From positions 18,351-82,350 of the forward strand of contig JARBJD010000317.1 of the NCBI GenBank assembly GCA_033064195.1: a stretch of DNA of 64,000 nucleotides, in the 5' to 3' direction. The notes below the pieces were generated by a model. That model searched no databases. It was not told where the DNA came from and was given only the letters and a program-made list of their open reading frames with translations. The position numbers were made by a program, and so were the translations under genes. Positions 33,131 through 45,744 of this stretch are shown here, piece by piece; the first letter of the stretch is position 1; each line of letters starts with the position of its first letter. The DNA is from Blattamonas nauphoetae. Lineage: Eukaryota > Preaxostyla > Oxymonadida.

Positions 33131-33133
33131 GTT

Positions 33134-33620
33134 TGTGCAATAGGCATGACCCTCGATTTCGCTCCATTTTGACGTCGAAACCTACAGCACTCATTCGGAA
33201 ATGTAAAGGAGGGGATCCTGACCATAGATTGTCTGTGTGCCGAGATGATTTTGGAGTTCTTCTTTCGCGATCAAAGGGCCGGATCTGTTCGGTATTTCTT
33301 GACATTCCTTATAGACATGGGACATAATTCAATTTCGGGACATAATTCCCTCTTTGAGCGATCTATTGACAATTAAGGTCTAATATTTGTGAAAATAATT
33401 CGTGAACTGGTCTGTTCACGCCACAAAAGTCAACGGAAAGGAAAAATTGTCTTGAAGTGGAGAAAGGAGGATCAACGTCTGATCTTCCCACAATCAATGT
33501 GACAAAATCTCCGTTCTCCGAAAAAAGTCATATCCCAGTCCTTCTCACCTTCCACGTCTCAGATGACATGGCACAAACCTAATAACAAGAGTCCGAAAAA
33601 ATTGAGAAACCCAATAATGG
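33134..33620. other. No supported gene
   Basis: Flank of the Tc1-like element. Short open frames only. Confidence 0.35.
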
Positions 33621-33902
33621 ATGGGATCAAACATCCAAAATACCCCCTTGCCTGCTCAAAAATCCCCATTCAAGGATCCTGTCTTAAAGATTAACGCACT
33701 CACGGACAATGACCTGATGGTCACTGCAGTGCAATCCCGGTATGCTTTCCACCAATCAAAGCTCAATTCGCTCTTTTATGGAATGCAATTGTTGCTTCAT
33801 TTTTCTTGCATGGATCTGTCTCTCTCCTTCATCACTCATTCTCTTCCTCTTTTCCTCATTTTCAGTGTTTGTCGGTCAAACTTTATTGATTCAACAAATT
33901 AG
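33621..33902 (+). CDS. Small hypothetical protein, possible intron
   Basis: ATG 33621 opens a 93-codon frame. The first 55 residues are soluble-looking (KDPVLKINALTDNDLMVTAV, YAFHQSKLNSLFYGM); the rest is hydrophobic (LSFITHSLPLFLIFSV) and could be a membrane segment or an unspliced short intron. I do not recognise it and coding status is uncertain. Confidence 0.35.
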   Translation: MGSNIQNTPLPAQKSPFKDPVLKINALTDNDLMVTAVQSRYAFHQSKLNSLFYGMQLLLHFSCMDLSLSFITHSLPLFLIFSVCRSNFIDSTN

Positions 33903-34382
33903 ACGAACAGTTTGGTCACTCCACCAATCAGTTCAGATCCAGCATATTTCCCGTGTTTTCAGGTTTGCTCTCATTTTTATTCCTTACTTTTCATTCTCTT
34001 CACATTTTTAGGCAGATGCATGGATTTCATGTTGTTAATACGATGATCCATGACACAGGAGGAGATCTCTGCAATAAGATGGCGGAGAAACGTCACTCAG
34101 ACTTCGGTCATATCACTTGTATTTCACTACTGTTTGTATTGATGATTTTTTTGGGTAATGTGATGTAATGATCAGTTCTGAAAAATGGAGAGACCCATCA
34201 TAAAGTGGAAAAAGGATCGAGAATTTGGACCATCTCCAATTTAGTTCATACTTAGTGAGGATGTGTAATAGGCTCCCTACAACCTGTAATTCACTCTCCA
34301 ACAGAAATTGATTCTTATTTAGGTAGAAAAGCGAATTATGTCTCCAAATTGTTTTGTGTCCCACATCTATTAATTGCATCAA
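33903..34382. other. Intergenic, upstream of the receptor gene
   Basis: AT-rich. No gene recognised. Probably holds the promoter of the receptor-like gene that starts at 34383. Confidence 0.35.
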
Positions 34383-36504
34383 ATGTACCCTTCAATGCCA
34401 ATGTTGCTGTTGCTGTGTATCCTCTTACGCTGTACTGATGAACACTACCAAGATTTTGATGCTGTCTATGAGAAGAAACTTGCTCCAATCAATTTAGGCT
34501 CAAACTCCGAATCGATGGATCTGTCATTTGATTCTGGATTTTACTGGACGAATGGGCTTGGTATTGTCTCGAAATCAGTGGGACTTCATGGAAACAAGAC
34601 ATGGTTGACACATAGAGCGAATGTGCAAAACGAACGAAATGCCAACGCTGAGGAAAGCACGATCCGACCGACCACAAAGCTCGACCATCCTGAACGATGG
34701 ATGATGGAGGTGCGGAATAGTTCGCTGACGATGCGATCATTTGGACTGGACGCGGGAATGGATGGAACAACAATCTGTTTGGTTGTTGGGTCGTCTGTTG
34801 AGGTGATCGACAGCGAACTGTTGTCAAACATGGAATGTTCGGGATTTGTGCTTGCTGACTGTGTTGGAAGTGGGTCGAGCCGGATTGTGATGGTTGGGAG
34901 CAGTCACAAATCATCGACTCTGAATGTTGTTCTTCCGCTTGTTGGTCGAGGATATGGACAACTGAACACGACCAATGAAGAATGGAAGGGAGGTGAGGAG
35001 GGATTTAGTGATGGATGTGTTGAAAGGGAAGAGATTATTGGAGTTGGACTGTCGTTCGATTCGACGCACTTTGGACTTGGAACTGGCCCTCTTTTCTCGT
35101 TTGTTGGGAAGTCATTGTGGTCAGGGTCGGAGAATTGGAAGATTGGGATGGTTGGAGAGATTTCGACTGAACTTCGATTGAGCAGTATTTTGAATGTGAC
35201 GAGCAGTTTTGAGTTTGGAGAAGAAAGCAAGAGTGATTTGGGAGTGGGGAGTTGTGTGTGGGAGAGAGTGGTTGGGAGCAAGATTTCTTTGAGCACGAAC
35301 CACGACATGGGGACAGGACTGTGTGGGACTCGTTTGGGGTTCAATGTTGTTTGTGCGAACAGTTCGTTCTCTTCCTGTGTCCGCACATCGAACGATGAAA
35401 TCGACATGAAACACGAAAACGTCACCTCAACCAACATCAAGCGAACATATGTGACATCAGCTTCCGGAATGACGTCAGTGAAGTTCACTCTCTGCACATT
35501 CAACGACATGACAGTCGCAGCTGAGCGTTTCAGAGGAGGAGCAGCGATCTGCCTCGACGATGCCGAATCCTCATTCTCAGTCACTCAGTGCTTCTTCCAC
35601 AAATGCACGTGCACAGGCGAGAAAGATAAAGGAGGAGCGATTTATGTTGAACTTGATGGCTCAGATCGTCCCATCACAATCTCGTTGTCTTCCTTCACCG
35701 ACTGCGAGGCCAGTGCCGATCATAGCGGTGATGGTGGGTGTTTGTATTGTTATGCCTTTGCACCGAGTTCCATCTCTGACTGCTTCTTCGAGAACGGCAA
35801 GGCGGATTCTACCGGTGCTGCCGCTCTCTGGATGTTTTCCCACATCGCTCTCTCCAACTGTGCCTTCGTCTCGTGCACAGCGGTTTGGGACGGAGGTGCT
35901 TTGCATTTCCACATGGTCGATTCGATTGACCTCTCCTTCCTCCAATTCCGAGATTGCTCGTCGACACGTCTTGGCAAGTCAAACGATATTGACTTCTCTA
36001 GCACGGATGAAGAAGTTGTGAATAAAGACACTGTCAGGTTCTGCGACTCCACTTCATAGTGCCTCCACAAACCCGTCAAAAATATATAAACCCGTTTTTA
36101 TTCACCTAGACCCAGAATTCGAACTATAGTGGAAAAAAGTCATCTTATATATTCCTAGAAATGCATTGGTGATGGTATTGAGAGAGAAATTGCACTTGAT
36201 ATTGATTGATGAAATGAGAATGGATCTAAAGAATGGGTAGTGAGGATGTAAGATGGCTGAAGAGCGCGTGTCCACAGGGGATGACCGTGTCTCAGTCTCG
36301 ATCTGTTGTCAGAACGAGAAGAAGACACAGAAGGACAGGACGACGAGATCCTGAAGAGGCAGAGAGAGACAATGAAGAGAGAGGAGTGAAGAAAGATGGC
36401 AGAAGAGCAATAACGATGAGAAGAGGAGAAGAAACACAAACCACATTCTCGATGAAGTATTCCTTCATTTTGAACGTTTCGAAGCATTCGCTGATCCTTC
36501 ACAT

Positions 36505-39500
36505 CTAGTCGAGAACGCTCTTCTGCCCATCCGTGTTCTCGTTGGCGGCGGTGAGCGAAGCGACGGTGCCGACTTGGCTGGAAATGTATTTGTTGAACTT
36601 GCGAGCCTGCTCGACCACTCTCCGCTCCATCTCCTTCTGCTGCTTCTCCACGTCGTGTTCTGTCACCGGCTGCATGTTCCGCTTCGATCGTTGTTTGCGA
36701 GGGGTCATGCTGGGCACGTGCTTGGCGGGCGAGAGAGGTGCGAGTGACAGCTTCTTTCCCCTCTTCGTTTTGGCTGGCTAAGCAAGAGTGGGAACTTGGA
36801 GTGGCTGGATTGTCGTTTGGGACTGCAGATCGCTTCGGGTCCGCCGCAACTGTGTCTTGTTCACTTCCTCACCCTTCTCCAGCGCGTAGGAGTACTCTCT
36901 CACCTTTCTCATGTCACTCTCAGTGAAGTGCATCATATACGATCCGATCTTGTCGCCGATGTCGTCCAAGTAGTGCGGTTGGTGTGAAGTGACGCTGGCA
37001 GGCTTGAATTTCTCGATTGAGGAGAGTTGTGCAGCTGACTCGCTCACTCCAATACATTCTGTCTGCTTGTCGGTCGTGATGAGCCAGTCTTTGGAGAGAA
37101 GGTGCTCCAGTTCTGCGTTTTGGGCAAGGGAGGGAAGAGACCTCGAAGGAGAGGGTGTCGATGCTGAAGGGAAGAAAGGAAAACAGAAAGGAGAATGATT
37201 GAGGAGAGAAGGGCATGAAAGAACGAAGAGCAAAGACGATGAATGAGATGAGATGCACACCGCTGGTTGGATTCGTCGAGTGACTGGTTTGTTGCGGTCA
37301 GGTTGGCTTTGAGTGTGTCTCGCTCAGTCGTGAGCTGATCAATGTTCGTGTGGAGTGTCTCGATGGAATGGCTCTTCTCTTTGTTCATCCCAATCCACTC
37401 ATCCACCTCCCTCTTCGTCTCCTCCAACCGCGTGTTGTTCTCCCGCTCCATCTCCATCTTCTGCCTCGTCTACTCCAAACTCTTTTCCGGCGTGTTTTTG
37501 TCTGTGGCCAGCGAAGCTGCCTCGAACTTGGAACTCTGACATTGTTTCGGTCAGTCGAGCGTTCTCCTCTTTGAGACGAGTCAGTTCGGAGTGTTCCTCA
37601 GCCGAGACTGAACCTATTGTTCGTAGTTCTTTTTCATACTTCGCCTTGTCAGCCGAGCGCTGTCGTTCTACTTCGACGAGTGTTGCTTTCAAAGAATCGA
37701 TTATTCGCAACAGATCTGCATTCGATGCAGAAGATGCGGATGTGTCGACGAGTTGTTCTAATTCCTGTTTCAGAGATGAGTCGACACTGCCATCCTTCTG
37801 CTTGACCACTCCAATCTGCTGTTCGGCATCACTGTCCACCCATTTGGAGAGAGACGGTGCTCTTCGGCTGTTGTTGGTGCTCATGTGAACTGCCTCGTTG
37901 CGACATGTGCATCTGAAGACGTTGTTGGCGGGGTGTGTCGTGTCAGATCAGCCGGACGAGTTGTGTTTTCCTGTTTGGGTTTTGGGTCCAGTTCAATCAA
38001 GTCGCTGTTGTCAGAATCATCCTTCTTGTCCTCTTCCTTCCGCTCTGGCTCGTCCTGCTTCCCGCGAGGAGCAATTGGTGGGTGGGTGGAGCAGGGTGAG
38101 GGGGAAGCATATAGTGCCTCAAAAACCCGGACTTTGTCAGAAACCCGGACTTTTTTCTCCAAGATCGGTCCCACAGACAAAATTTCTCCGAGCCCAAAAT
38201 TTTTTGTGTCCCACTTTTTTTTTCGAAATGTTTGTCTCGACTCCAACTATCCATCGAGGTAGAAATCGAACCTCCTATTTAGGATCCCAGGACGGAGGTG
38301 CCTATTTAGGCACTTTTTTTGGCCCATTTTTTTGGCTCCAAAATAGGAGGTCCTAAACATTTAAGCTGAGAGGAGAAAAAATTCACGATCACATTTCTCC
38401 ACGCTCGTTCAAAATTTTGCTTTCTCGTTTCATTTCTGGTGGTTTGGGATGGTTTTCTCTCGAAATGACAATTTTTGAAAAATGAAATATCCTGGGGGGA
38501 CCTGGGTGGAAATTTAAGGTCAAAACTGATTTCCTGTATAATAAGCTTAGGGATCTCAAAACTTGTTTTGATCATATCTCAACAACCAGACATTGTTTCG
38601 ACATGAAGTTTTCACCAATATGGATGTTTTGTTGGACTATCTTTTTTCTGATTTTTTTGAGAATTTTCGAAGACCTCCTATTTTGGCGTTTTTGATAGTT
38701 TTCGTGGTTATCTCAGAATGAACCCCAGCTCCTCTCCTCCCAAGCACAATTCTAACCAATTTGAGCATTTGGATTCGATTCTGATTGTGTCTGCACCAAT
38801 CGAAGGCAATTTGGAGACGGGTGCATCATCCCAAGTCAAGTGACAGCTCTGCTTCCGCCCCCAGGTCAAAAACCCCCAAAATTATCTGAACTGCCGCATG
38901 GGGAATTTTTTTAAAATTTTCAGAAAAAAATAGTATCCAACAAAACTTCCATATTGGTGAAAACTTCATGTCGAAACTATGTCTGGTTGTTGAGATATGA
39001 TCAAAACAAGTTTTGAGATCCCTAAGCTTATTATACAGGGAAATCAGTTTTTGACCTTAAATTTCCACCCAGGTCCCCCCAGGATATTTCATTTTTCAAA
39101 AAATTGTCATTTCGAGAGAAAACCATCCCAAACCACCAGAAATGAAACGAGAAAGCAAAATTTTGAACGAGCGTGGAGAAATGTGATCGTGAATTTTTTC
39201 TCCTCTCAGCTTAAATGTTTAGGACCTCCTATTTTGGAGCCAAAAAAATGGGCCAAAAAAAGTGCCTAAATAGGCACCTCCGTCCTGGGATCCTAAATAG
39301 GAGGTTCGATTTCTACCTCGATGGATAGTTGGAGTCGAGACAAACATTTCGAAAAAAAAAGTGGGACACAAAAAATTTTGGGCTCGGAGAAATTTTGTCT
39401 GTGGGACCGATCTTGGAGAAAAAAGTCCGGGTTTCTGACAAAGTCCGGGTTTTTGACGCACTATAGCTCGCTTTGGGATCGGAGGGAGAGTTGCAACTGT

Positions 39501-39980
39501 TGCTCTTGTCGACTCGCTGGTCATCTGAAAAACACCCTGAGGTGGATGAAATGGGGTGATATCTTTGGTGACCTCGCTTTCTGGTGGGCCTGAGGCTGGA
39601 TCACAAGGGTTCTGATGAGATGGATTCCTGGACCTGCCGGCGGGCGAGCTCGGTGGTGAGAGACCCTGCAAGAGAAGGAGTGCCGCGACGACTTGTGTGA
39701 AGGTGCGTATGAGCGTCTTCTCCGAGAACTCCTTCGCGACGTCGATTGCGTGCCTCACTGACTGGCTGTCTGGGAGGTGGCCATGAAGTCGTACTCGGCG
39801 GCGTTGGAGATCATCTCGAGCGCGTTGTCCATGTCGCTGTACCTCATCAGTCCCGCGCATCACCAGTCGCACAAGGCCAGATGACGCCCCCACGGGCAAA
39901 GGTGGGCTGGCCAGAGTTCTTTGTATAGGATTCATTGACTCGGCAACATGTGTTAAATCATGTAAAAGAGTGTCCAACAT
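36505..39980 (-). pseudogene. Decayed coiled-coil gene inside the 4.4-kb element
   Basis: Reads right to left. Near 39980-39480: LLHDLTHVAESMNPIQ, then DMDNALEMISNAAEYDFMAT and AIDVAKEFSEKTLIRTFTQV in successive frames. It is broken by the nested element 38112-39463. From 37884: LKQELEQLVDTSASSASNAD and a long coil, a frameshift near 37540, an in-frame stop at about 37470, then MEMERENNTRLEETKREVDE, an intron-like gap (37165-37260), LEHLLSKDWLITTDKQTECI, and a final exon ending VVEQARKFNKYISSQV at 36505. This looks like a captured host gene for a coiled-coil, cytoskeleton-type protein; the family is not identified. Confidence 0.5.
38112..39463. mobile_element. 1352-bp foldback element nested in the 4.4-kb element
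   Basis: Ends are TAGTGCCTCAAAAACCCGG and the inverse of TAGTGCGTCAAAAACCCGG. TA precedes and follows (38110-38111, 39464-39465). Arms of about 550 bp (38112-38660, 38910-39463) are near-perfect inverted repeats. Much of each arm matches the arms of 17510-18894, so the two are one family with different termini. Non-coding. Confidence 0.82.
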
Positions 39981-42900
39981 GATCTGAATGGTGATAAAGC
40001 AAGTTTACAACACGAATTGGTTGTGTCACGGTTCGTGTGATATTCTCTTCATTCATGGACAAACATCGAACAATGGATGACTTTTAATCGTCTTGTGATG
40101 TTTGTTCCTCCAAATTCTCAATTAGATCTCCGGAGAACGAATTGATCATTGACTTTTGTGTTGGTGGTTGATGAGCTTGTCGATAGATGTGGTAATCTTC
40201 TGAAAAAATAGTGGTGGTGATGGAGAAGAGGTGGTAGACGGGAAATTAGACATCGACGATCTTATATTCTGAGAGAGAGGGGGAGTTGAAATTAGATACC
40301 CTTTATTTGAAATTGAGTTCGACACAATTTAAATCAGATGCAGATAACCTAGATATTGCAACTCGTTTCTAATTCACCTAACTTTGACTCACTGCTGAGA
40401 TATTAGGATTTTTAAGTTCTTTTCGAATAAAAACGGGTTTATATTTAAAAACGGGTTTGTGGAGGGTCTATCAGCCAGACCCAATGTCTATTTCTCACAT
40501 TATCACCTTGATGTGAGTTATCTCGTTCCTGAACCATCTTCCACTCCAACAGTGACGGTTGATGTGGCGATCAGTGGAGAGACAGCGACAGTGATCGCAA
40601 CAGCAGATTCAGCAGTGAAGGGAACGATGGGGATCTTGCTGAAAGGGTCGAATGTGCCTCGTCTTGTTCATGTTCAGTTTGGGAGCACCTCGGATGTGTC
40701 GACAACGGGATCAGCAGTTGTGTCGTCGGGAGCAGAAGGGGTTCTTCCATCAGCAACATATTCACTCCGCGCCTGGTCACTCCCTTCAGTCTATCTTCGA
40801 TCAGTCCATGCTGCCGATTCATCTCTTGCAGCAGATGGGAATTCAACAAGGATTGTTCTTGATGGATTCAATTTGGGAGAAGGGAGTTATTCGATGCTGA
40901 TTCGAAACGGAGACGACACTTTCAACATCTCGCTGACTCGCACAAATTCGACGTTTCTTTTTGGATCCGCACCTCTTCATCCATCGACAGCTGAAGGGAG
41001 GCTGGAATGGTCAACAGAATACTCAATTGAGAAAGTGATGTGGCTTCCACAAGGAGAAACTGAAGAGAACATCAATCTGATTGGCGGAATTACTTTCGAA
41101 ACGCCAACTGAGCTGCCTCGTGTCGTCAGATTCGTTTCTTGCTTGTTGAATGGAGCGAAGGATGAACTCACGATTTCATTTGTGGGTTCAGTACTTCCTG
41201 ATGGAATTGGGACGATTCAAGTGAAACAAACAGACAGTGACGTTCTTATTGAAGGTGTGCTGACAAAAGTGTCTGAGACAGAATGCAGAGGAGTGATCTC
41301 AACAGCATGGACAGAGAACACCACTCATCTCTCGTTTGGGAAGACGAATTCAGTGGAATCAGCATCACTCGGGTCAACGGAGATTGTTGTGGATTCTGGA
41401 ATCACTTTTGAAGTTCCGAAGCCGGCAGTGATCACATCGATCACTGTTCCAACTGAATGCTCATCTGAGTCGTTCGAAATCGAAGTGATTGGACAGAACC
41501 TGCCGTCACCGAATACGTACACTCTGACACTGTCCGAACCCGACTCGCACACGATTTCGATCACATTCTCAAGTGAGACGAAAGGAACAGGGACAGTGAC
41601 AGCAAGTCTGCCTACAGCAATTCAGTTCAGCACAACATATTCAGTGTCGAGCGTGACGAAGGGAGGTGATCATGTTCTGTTGAACGCGACAACATTGACA
41701 ACGCCTGCTGGTCCAACACTTCTGTCGATCTCGACATCATTGACACTTCCTCTGAAGAAGGAAGTGAAATTGTCGTTGAGTGGGTTGAGAATGAAGTCAG
41801 GAGAATTCAATCTGACATTTCAGAAGAAAGGAACAAGCAAACCACTGATGATGTCTGTGAGGATCACGAGTGAGACAGAAGGAAGTGGTTCAGAAGATAT
41901 TTTTGGAGGATCGATTCTTGAATATGGAACGACATACGAAGTGCTCTCACTGACATCAAACACACTCCACTTCGCGATCATTCCCTCTCTCACATTCACC
42001 ACAGATCCCGAACCACCTCGCTTGACATCGATTTCTTGCACTGGATTGTCAGATAAGGATCGGAAGGCAGATTTCACAGTTGGTGGAAGAAAGATGACGA
42101 GTGGAGAGAAATACGCAATCATTGTCAACAAAACGGGAACAACAGTTCAGAAGACGTTTGAAGTGAGGATGAGTTCAGCAGAGGTCGGAGGAGGAAGTGC
42201 GGTGTTGTTCTCGCAGATAGAAGGAGAGATTGAGCTTGACTACGACACCGAATACGAAGTGGTTGGAGTGAAAGACTCATCTGAATTGTCGATTTTCATT
42301 GAAGGAGGTCTGACGTTCAGAACAGGAGCGGAACCAGTTCGTCTTGTTTCGTTCTGGATTACGGGCTATGATGAGAAAGAGAAAGAAGTGCAGTTTGAGA
42401 TGGCGGCGCGAAAGTTGGAGACTTCTGCGAAGATGAAAGTTGGTCTGAGCATCTCAAATGCTCTGAAGCACACAGTTTCGATGAAATTCGACAGCACGAA
42501 ACAGAAATGGGAAGGATCAGCGATTCTGTTCCCGTTGGACTCAGCTCAACTGGAATATGGAAAGACGTACACAGTGAGCTCGATCAAGATGGGAGACGAA
42601 ACTGAAGAACTGTTCTTTGAAACAAACGAAATCACGATTGGTTCTGAACCATCCCGTCTTGTGAAGATTGAGAAGTCGGATGATGATGGATTGAACTCGA
42701 CAACACTGACTCTGTCATCGCGTGTTCTGACAGTTGGAGAACAATACGAAGTGAAAGTGACAGGAACACCTCTCTCGTCATCGAATGCAAATCATGAAAC
42801 AACCTTCACTTTCACTGCATCTTCACCAACACTGAACACAGTGCCTCTCACACTGTATCCCTTCGAAGACGCGATTGTTGAGTATGGACACTCGTATTCT

Positions 42901-45744
42901 GTGGATTGGATGAAAGTGGTTGGTGGAGCGTCGATCTTCGTTGAAACAGAAACATGTGGATTCACAACACCAGCTGAACCAGCTCGGATTTGTGATTGCA
43001 CTGGAGCTGTTCTGAACAAAGACAGGACGAAAGTGACGATCTGGTTGGAAGGGAGGGCGTTGGGTGATTCACTCGGGTCGATTTGGGTGTCATTCGGAGA
43101 CACTTTCTGGAAATCGTTGTCGATGCGAAGAATCTCAGAAACACTCTGCGAAGCAGACTTTCTCGTTGCTTCTTCTGAAAGTGTGACACATCTGAAATTC
43201 GAAGGAGATTACACAGTCTGCCTGAAACCAGCCGAAACAAGCACACTCCTCGTCGACTCTGGAATCACTGTCACTATTCCTGAACCTCCCTCGTTCACCG
43301 AAGTGAAGTTTGAGTTCACGAACTCACTTGGGACAGGATGCATTGCGATCTTGACAGGAACAGATCTGGTGGTTGGGACAGAATACGAAGTGAAACTGAA
43401 CACATCGCACACATTCTCGATTGTGGTGAAATCGTCGACTCGCGCAGAATCATCGGAAATGGTGATTGGGTTTGACGGATCACTCGCATATTCCGCAGAC
43501 ATTCTCATCGAAACCGTTTCACCGACCAAGGAGGAAAGCGGAGACGTTCTGATTCCTTCACCATCGTTCACTGGACAGACAAAGGCTCGTCCGAATGTGA
43601 ATGAGATCTTTGTGGACACAGAAACAGGAAATGACGATTGTACATGTGGGAACTTGTCTCGTCCTTGCTCGACGATGGATGTTGCGTGGAAGATCATGCG
43701 AGCACTCGACATCTCACAGCCCAGCTTCTCACTTCTAAAAGGCAGTTCTCTGTCGTCGCGGATGACAATTGAAAGTGGAATGTTGGTTCTGATTCACAAT
43801 GGAACGAGTCGCGAACCATCTCTGAGCATTCCGTCGTCGGCGGCAGAATCAGCGACATCAGCTCTGATTGTGGTTTCGTCTGCTCTTCTGAACATCCAGA
43901 ACATCGACATTGTGGTTGAATCGTCGAAGCCGTCTTTCGTTCTGATCTCGGCATCGTCGTCGGAAATGATTCTGAAAGATGGATTGATCACCATCAAAAG
44001 TTCGACAACTGAAAGCAGAAATGACGTGGAGGAGTTGTGTGCTTGGACGACTGGATTGATCGAGCTGATTGACACTGAACTGAATGTGATGAACAACAAA
44101 TTCTTCAACATCTCTCAAGGAGCGATCAGAATGAAGGGAGGAAGAGTGAACGTGCACACTTCAGTCTTCACAAACAATTCACCAAACGATCCGAACTTCC
44201 CGTCGGCTCGTCGCAACATTGCATGCTCTAAAGATGGAACCGTTCACATTGAAAGTTTGTCAGCTGGCGATGGGTCTCCCCTCCATCCATCTGCATGGAT
44301 CTCGTCTGAAGTTTGTGCGATTGAGTCGACAGAAGTGAATGCAGATGCTCCTCTCTTCATCCCAACACTCTCTTCTGACTCCACATCGAAGTTGGACAAG
44401 AAGACGAAATCGTTCACGTTAACGATTGAAGGGACGATTCTGATTCCGTGTTCACTGTTCCTGGAAGTGTTTGAAGTGAGAAAAGATGGAACAGAAGCCA
44501 ACTCAACTCAGATCCCTCTCACTGTCGACTCAGCGACATCATTCACTGAGACGAAGATCGTGGTCACACTTCACAGTTCGTCATTGAAATCTCTGGACGA
44601 GTCGCTTGAATGGCGAGGACGACTGGTTTTTGGAGAGAATGAGACAACGACGAACAGTTTCTTGATTCAACAGAACTCGTCTGGTCGCCTTGCTCAAGCA
44701 GTGAAAGACAACAAGAAATGGTGGATTCCTCTCGTGGTTGTTCTGGCTTGTACTCTTCTGGCATTGATTCTGATTGTGGTTCTGTTGATCCGACGCCGAA
44801 ACAAAAAAGCTGCTAAAAGTCATCTGGATGGCGAGCAGGAAATGGACCAACCAGAAGAAAAGATTGATGTGTTGAATAGTGAAGGGGACATCAACGACAG
44901 TCACAATTCTGTGAACACAGCTGGCCAGAAGCAGCTGAACCCCGCGTTGACATGCCACGAGGATCGCTCTCATCCGTCGCTTCAGAACACCAAACTGATG
45001 GCATCGTCAGTTGCACACACTGCTGTTCTGATTGTGGGAGAGGATGAGTTTGGGCGATCGAAAATTGAAGATGGGTTTGTGAATTCACACGACACTCTGT
45101 TCAACAGACTTCATGGACATGAGGAGAAGACAGAATTGAACATCACACAAACGAGATTGGATGTGGCGAAGGCAGTTGAGACACTGCTGTCGCTTCGCCC
45201 AAACGCTGTGGCACTTCAGAAACTGAATCCTCACTGGGTGTTGTTCTCTCCATCGAACTCGATCTGCTTCAAACTGAACGACGACACTCCATCACAAGCA
45301 CCGACAACGATCCCGACTCAATCAGGAGCCCAGGATGAGGCACAGGAAGAAAAGCGGTGGTCAGCACCTGAAGAAGAGAACCGTTCTCATGGAATTGACA
45401 AAAGGAAGGTGACAGTTTTTCGGCTGGGCCTGATCTTGTGGGAAATCACGACTGGACAGGTTCCGTTCAGTGAAACGGATGCTGTGAATGCTCAGCGACA
45501 ACTGGGTTTGGGGATCGTTCCACAGATGGATTCAGTTGAACCAGCTGAACTGTCGACGCTTCTTTTGGAATGTCTGGATCTGAATCCTCATTCTCGTCCG
45601 ACTCTGGAATCAGTTGTTTCTCGTCTGGAGGCGATTGGGGAAGGAAAGAACGAAGAAGCGGGGGATCTTCTGGAGCTTCCGAATCATCCACACGAGCCAC
45701 AACCAGAATCGCAACAACCTAAGCCGACTTTCCAACACGAGTAG

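Larger units (their letters stand above)
36057..40470. mobile_element. 4.4-kb gene-carrying inverted-repeat element, TCA target duplication
   Basis: Ends are about 47-bp imperfect inverted repeats: TAGTGCCTCCACAAACCCGT on the left, TAGACCCTCCACAAACCCGT inverted on the right. The triplet TCA flanks both sides (36054-36056, 40471-40473). The insert lies inside the receptor gene. It carries a decayed coiled-coil gene on the minus strand and a nested 1352-bp foldback element, so the founding insertion was about 3.06 kb. No transposase was found. Confidence 0.82.
34383..45744 (+). pseudogene. Receptor-like protein (signal, beta-helix, Ig-like repeats, TM, kinase-like tail), split by a 4.4-kb insertion
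   Basis: 5' part 34383-36056: signal peptide (MYPSMPMLLLLCILLRC), then beta-helix rungs such as FTLCTFNDMTVAAERFRGG and SLSSFTDCEASADHSGDGG. 3' part 40474-45744: eight or more Ig/IPT-like repeats of about 105 residues (typical ends YEVVGVKD..L.F and EPxRLV), a second rung-like region, a membrane helix at about 44720-44796 (WWIPLVVVLACTLLALILIV) with a basic stop-transfer RRRNKK, and a degenerate kinase tail whose C-lobe keeps LGLILWEITTGQVPF and RPTLESV, while HRD, DFG and the N-lobe lysine are not found. The halves join as FCDST-S-ARPNVYF once the insert and one TCA are removed. Each half is otherwise open. TAG ends the protein at 45744. Confidence 0.82.

Noticed and set aside
36057-40470. 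CACTA-superfamily assignment for the 4.4-kb element
   Set aside because: The termini read TAGTG...CTA outward-in, the reverse of CACTA...TAGTG, and no TNP2-type transposase is present.
36057-40470. TA as the target duplication of the 4.4-kb element
   Set aside because: Removing it with one TA leaves the receptor gene out of frame; TCA restores the frame exactly.
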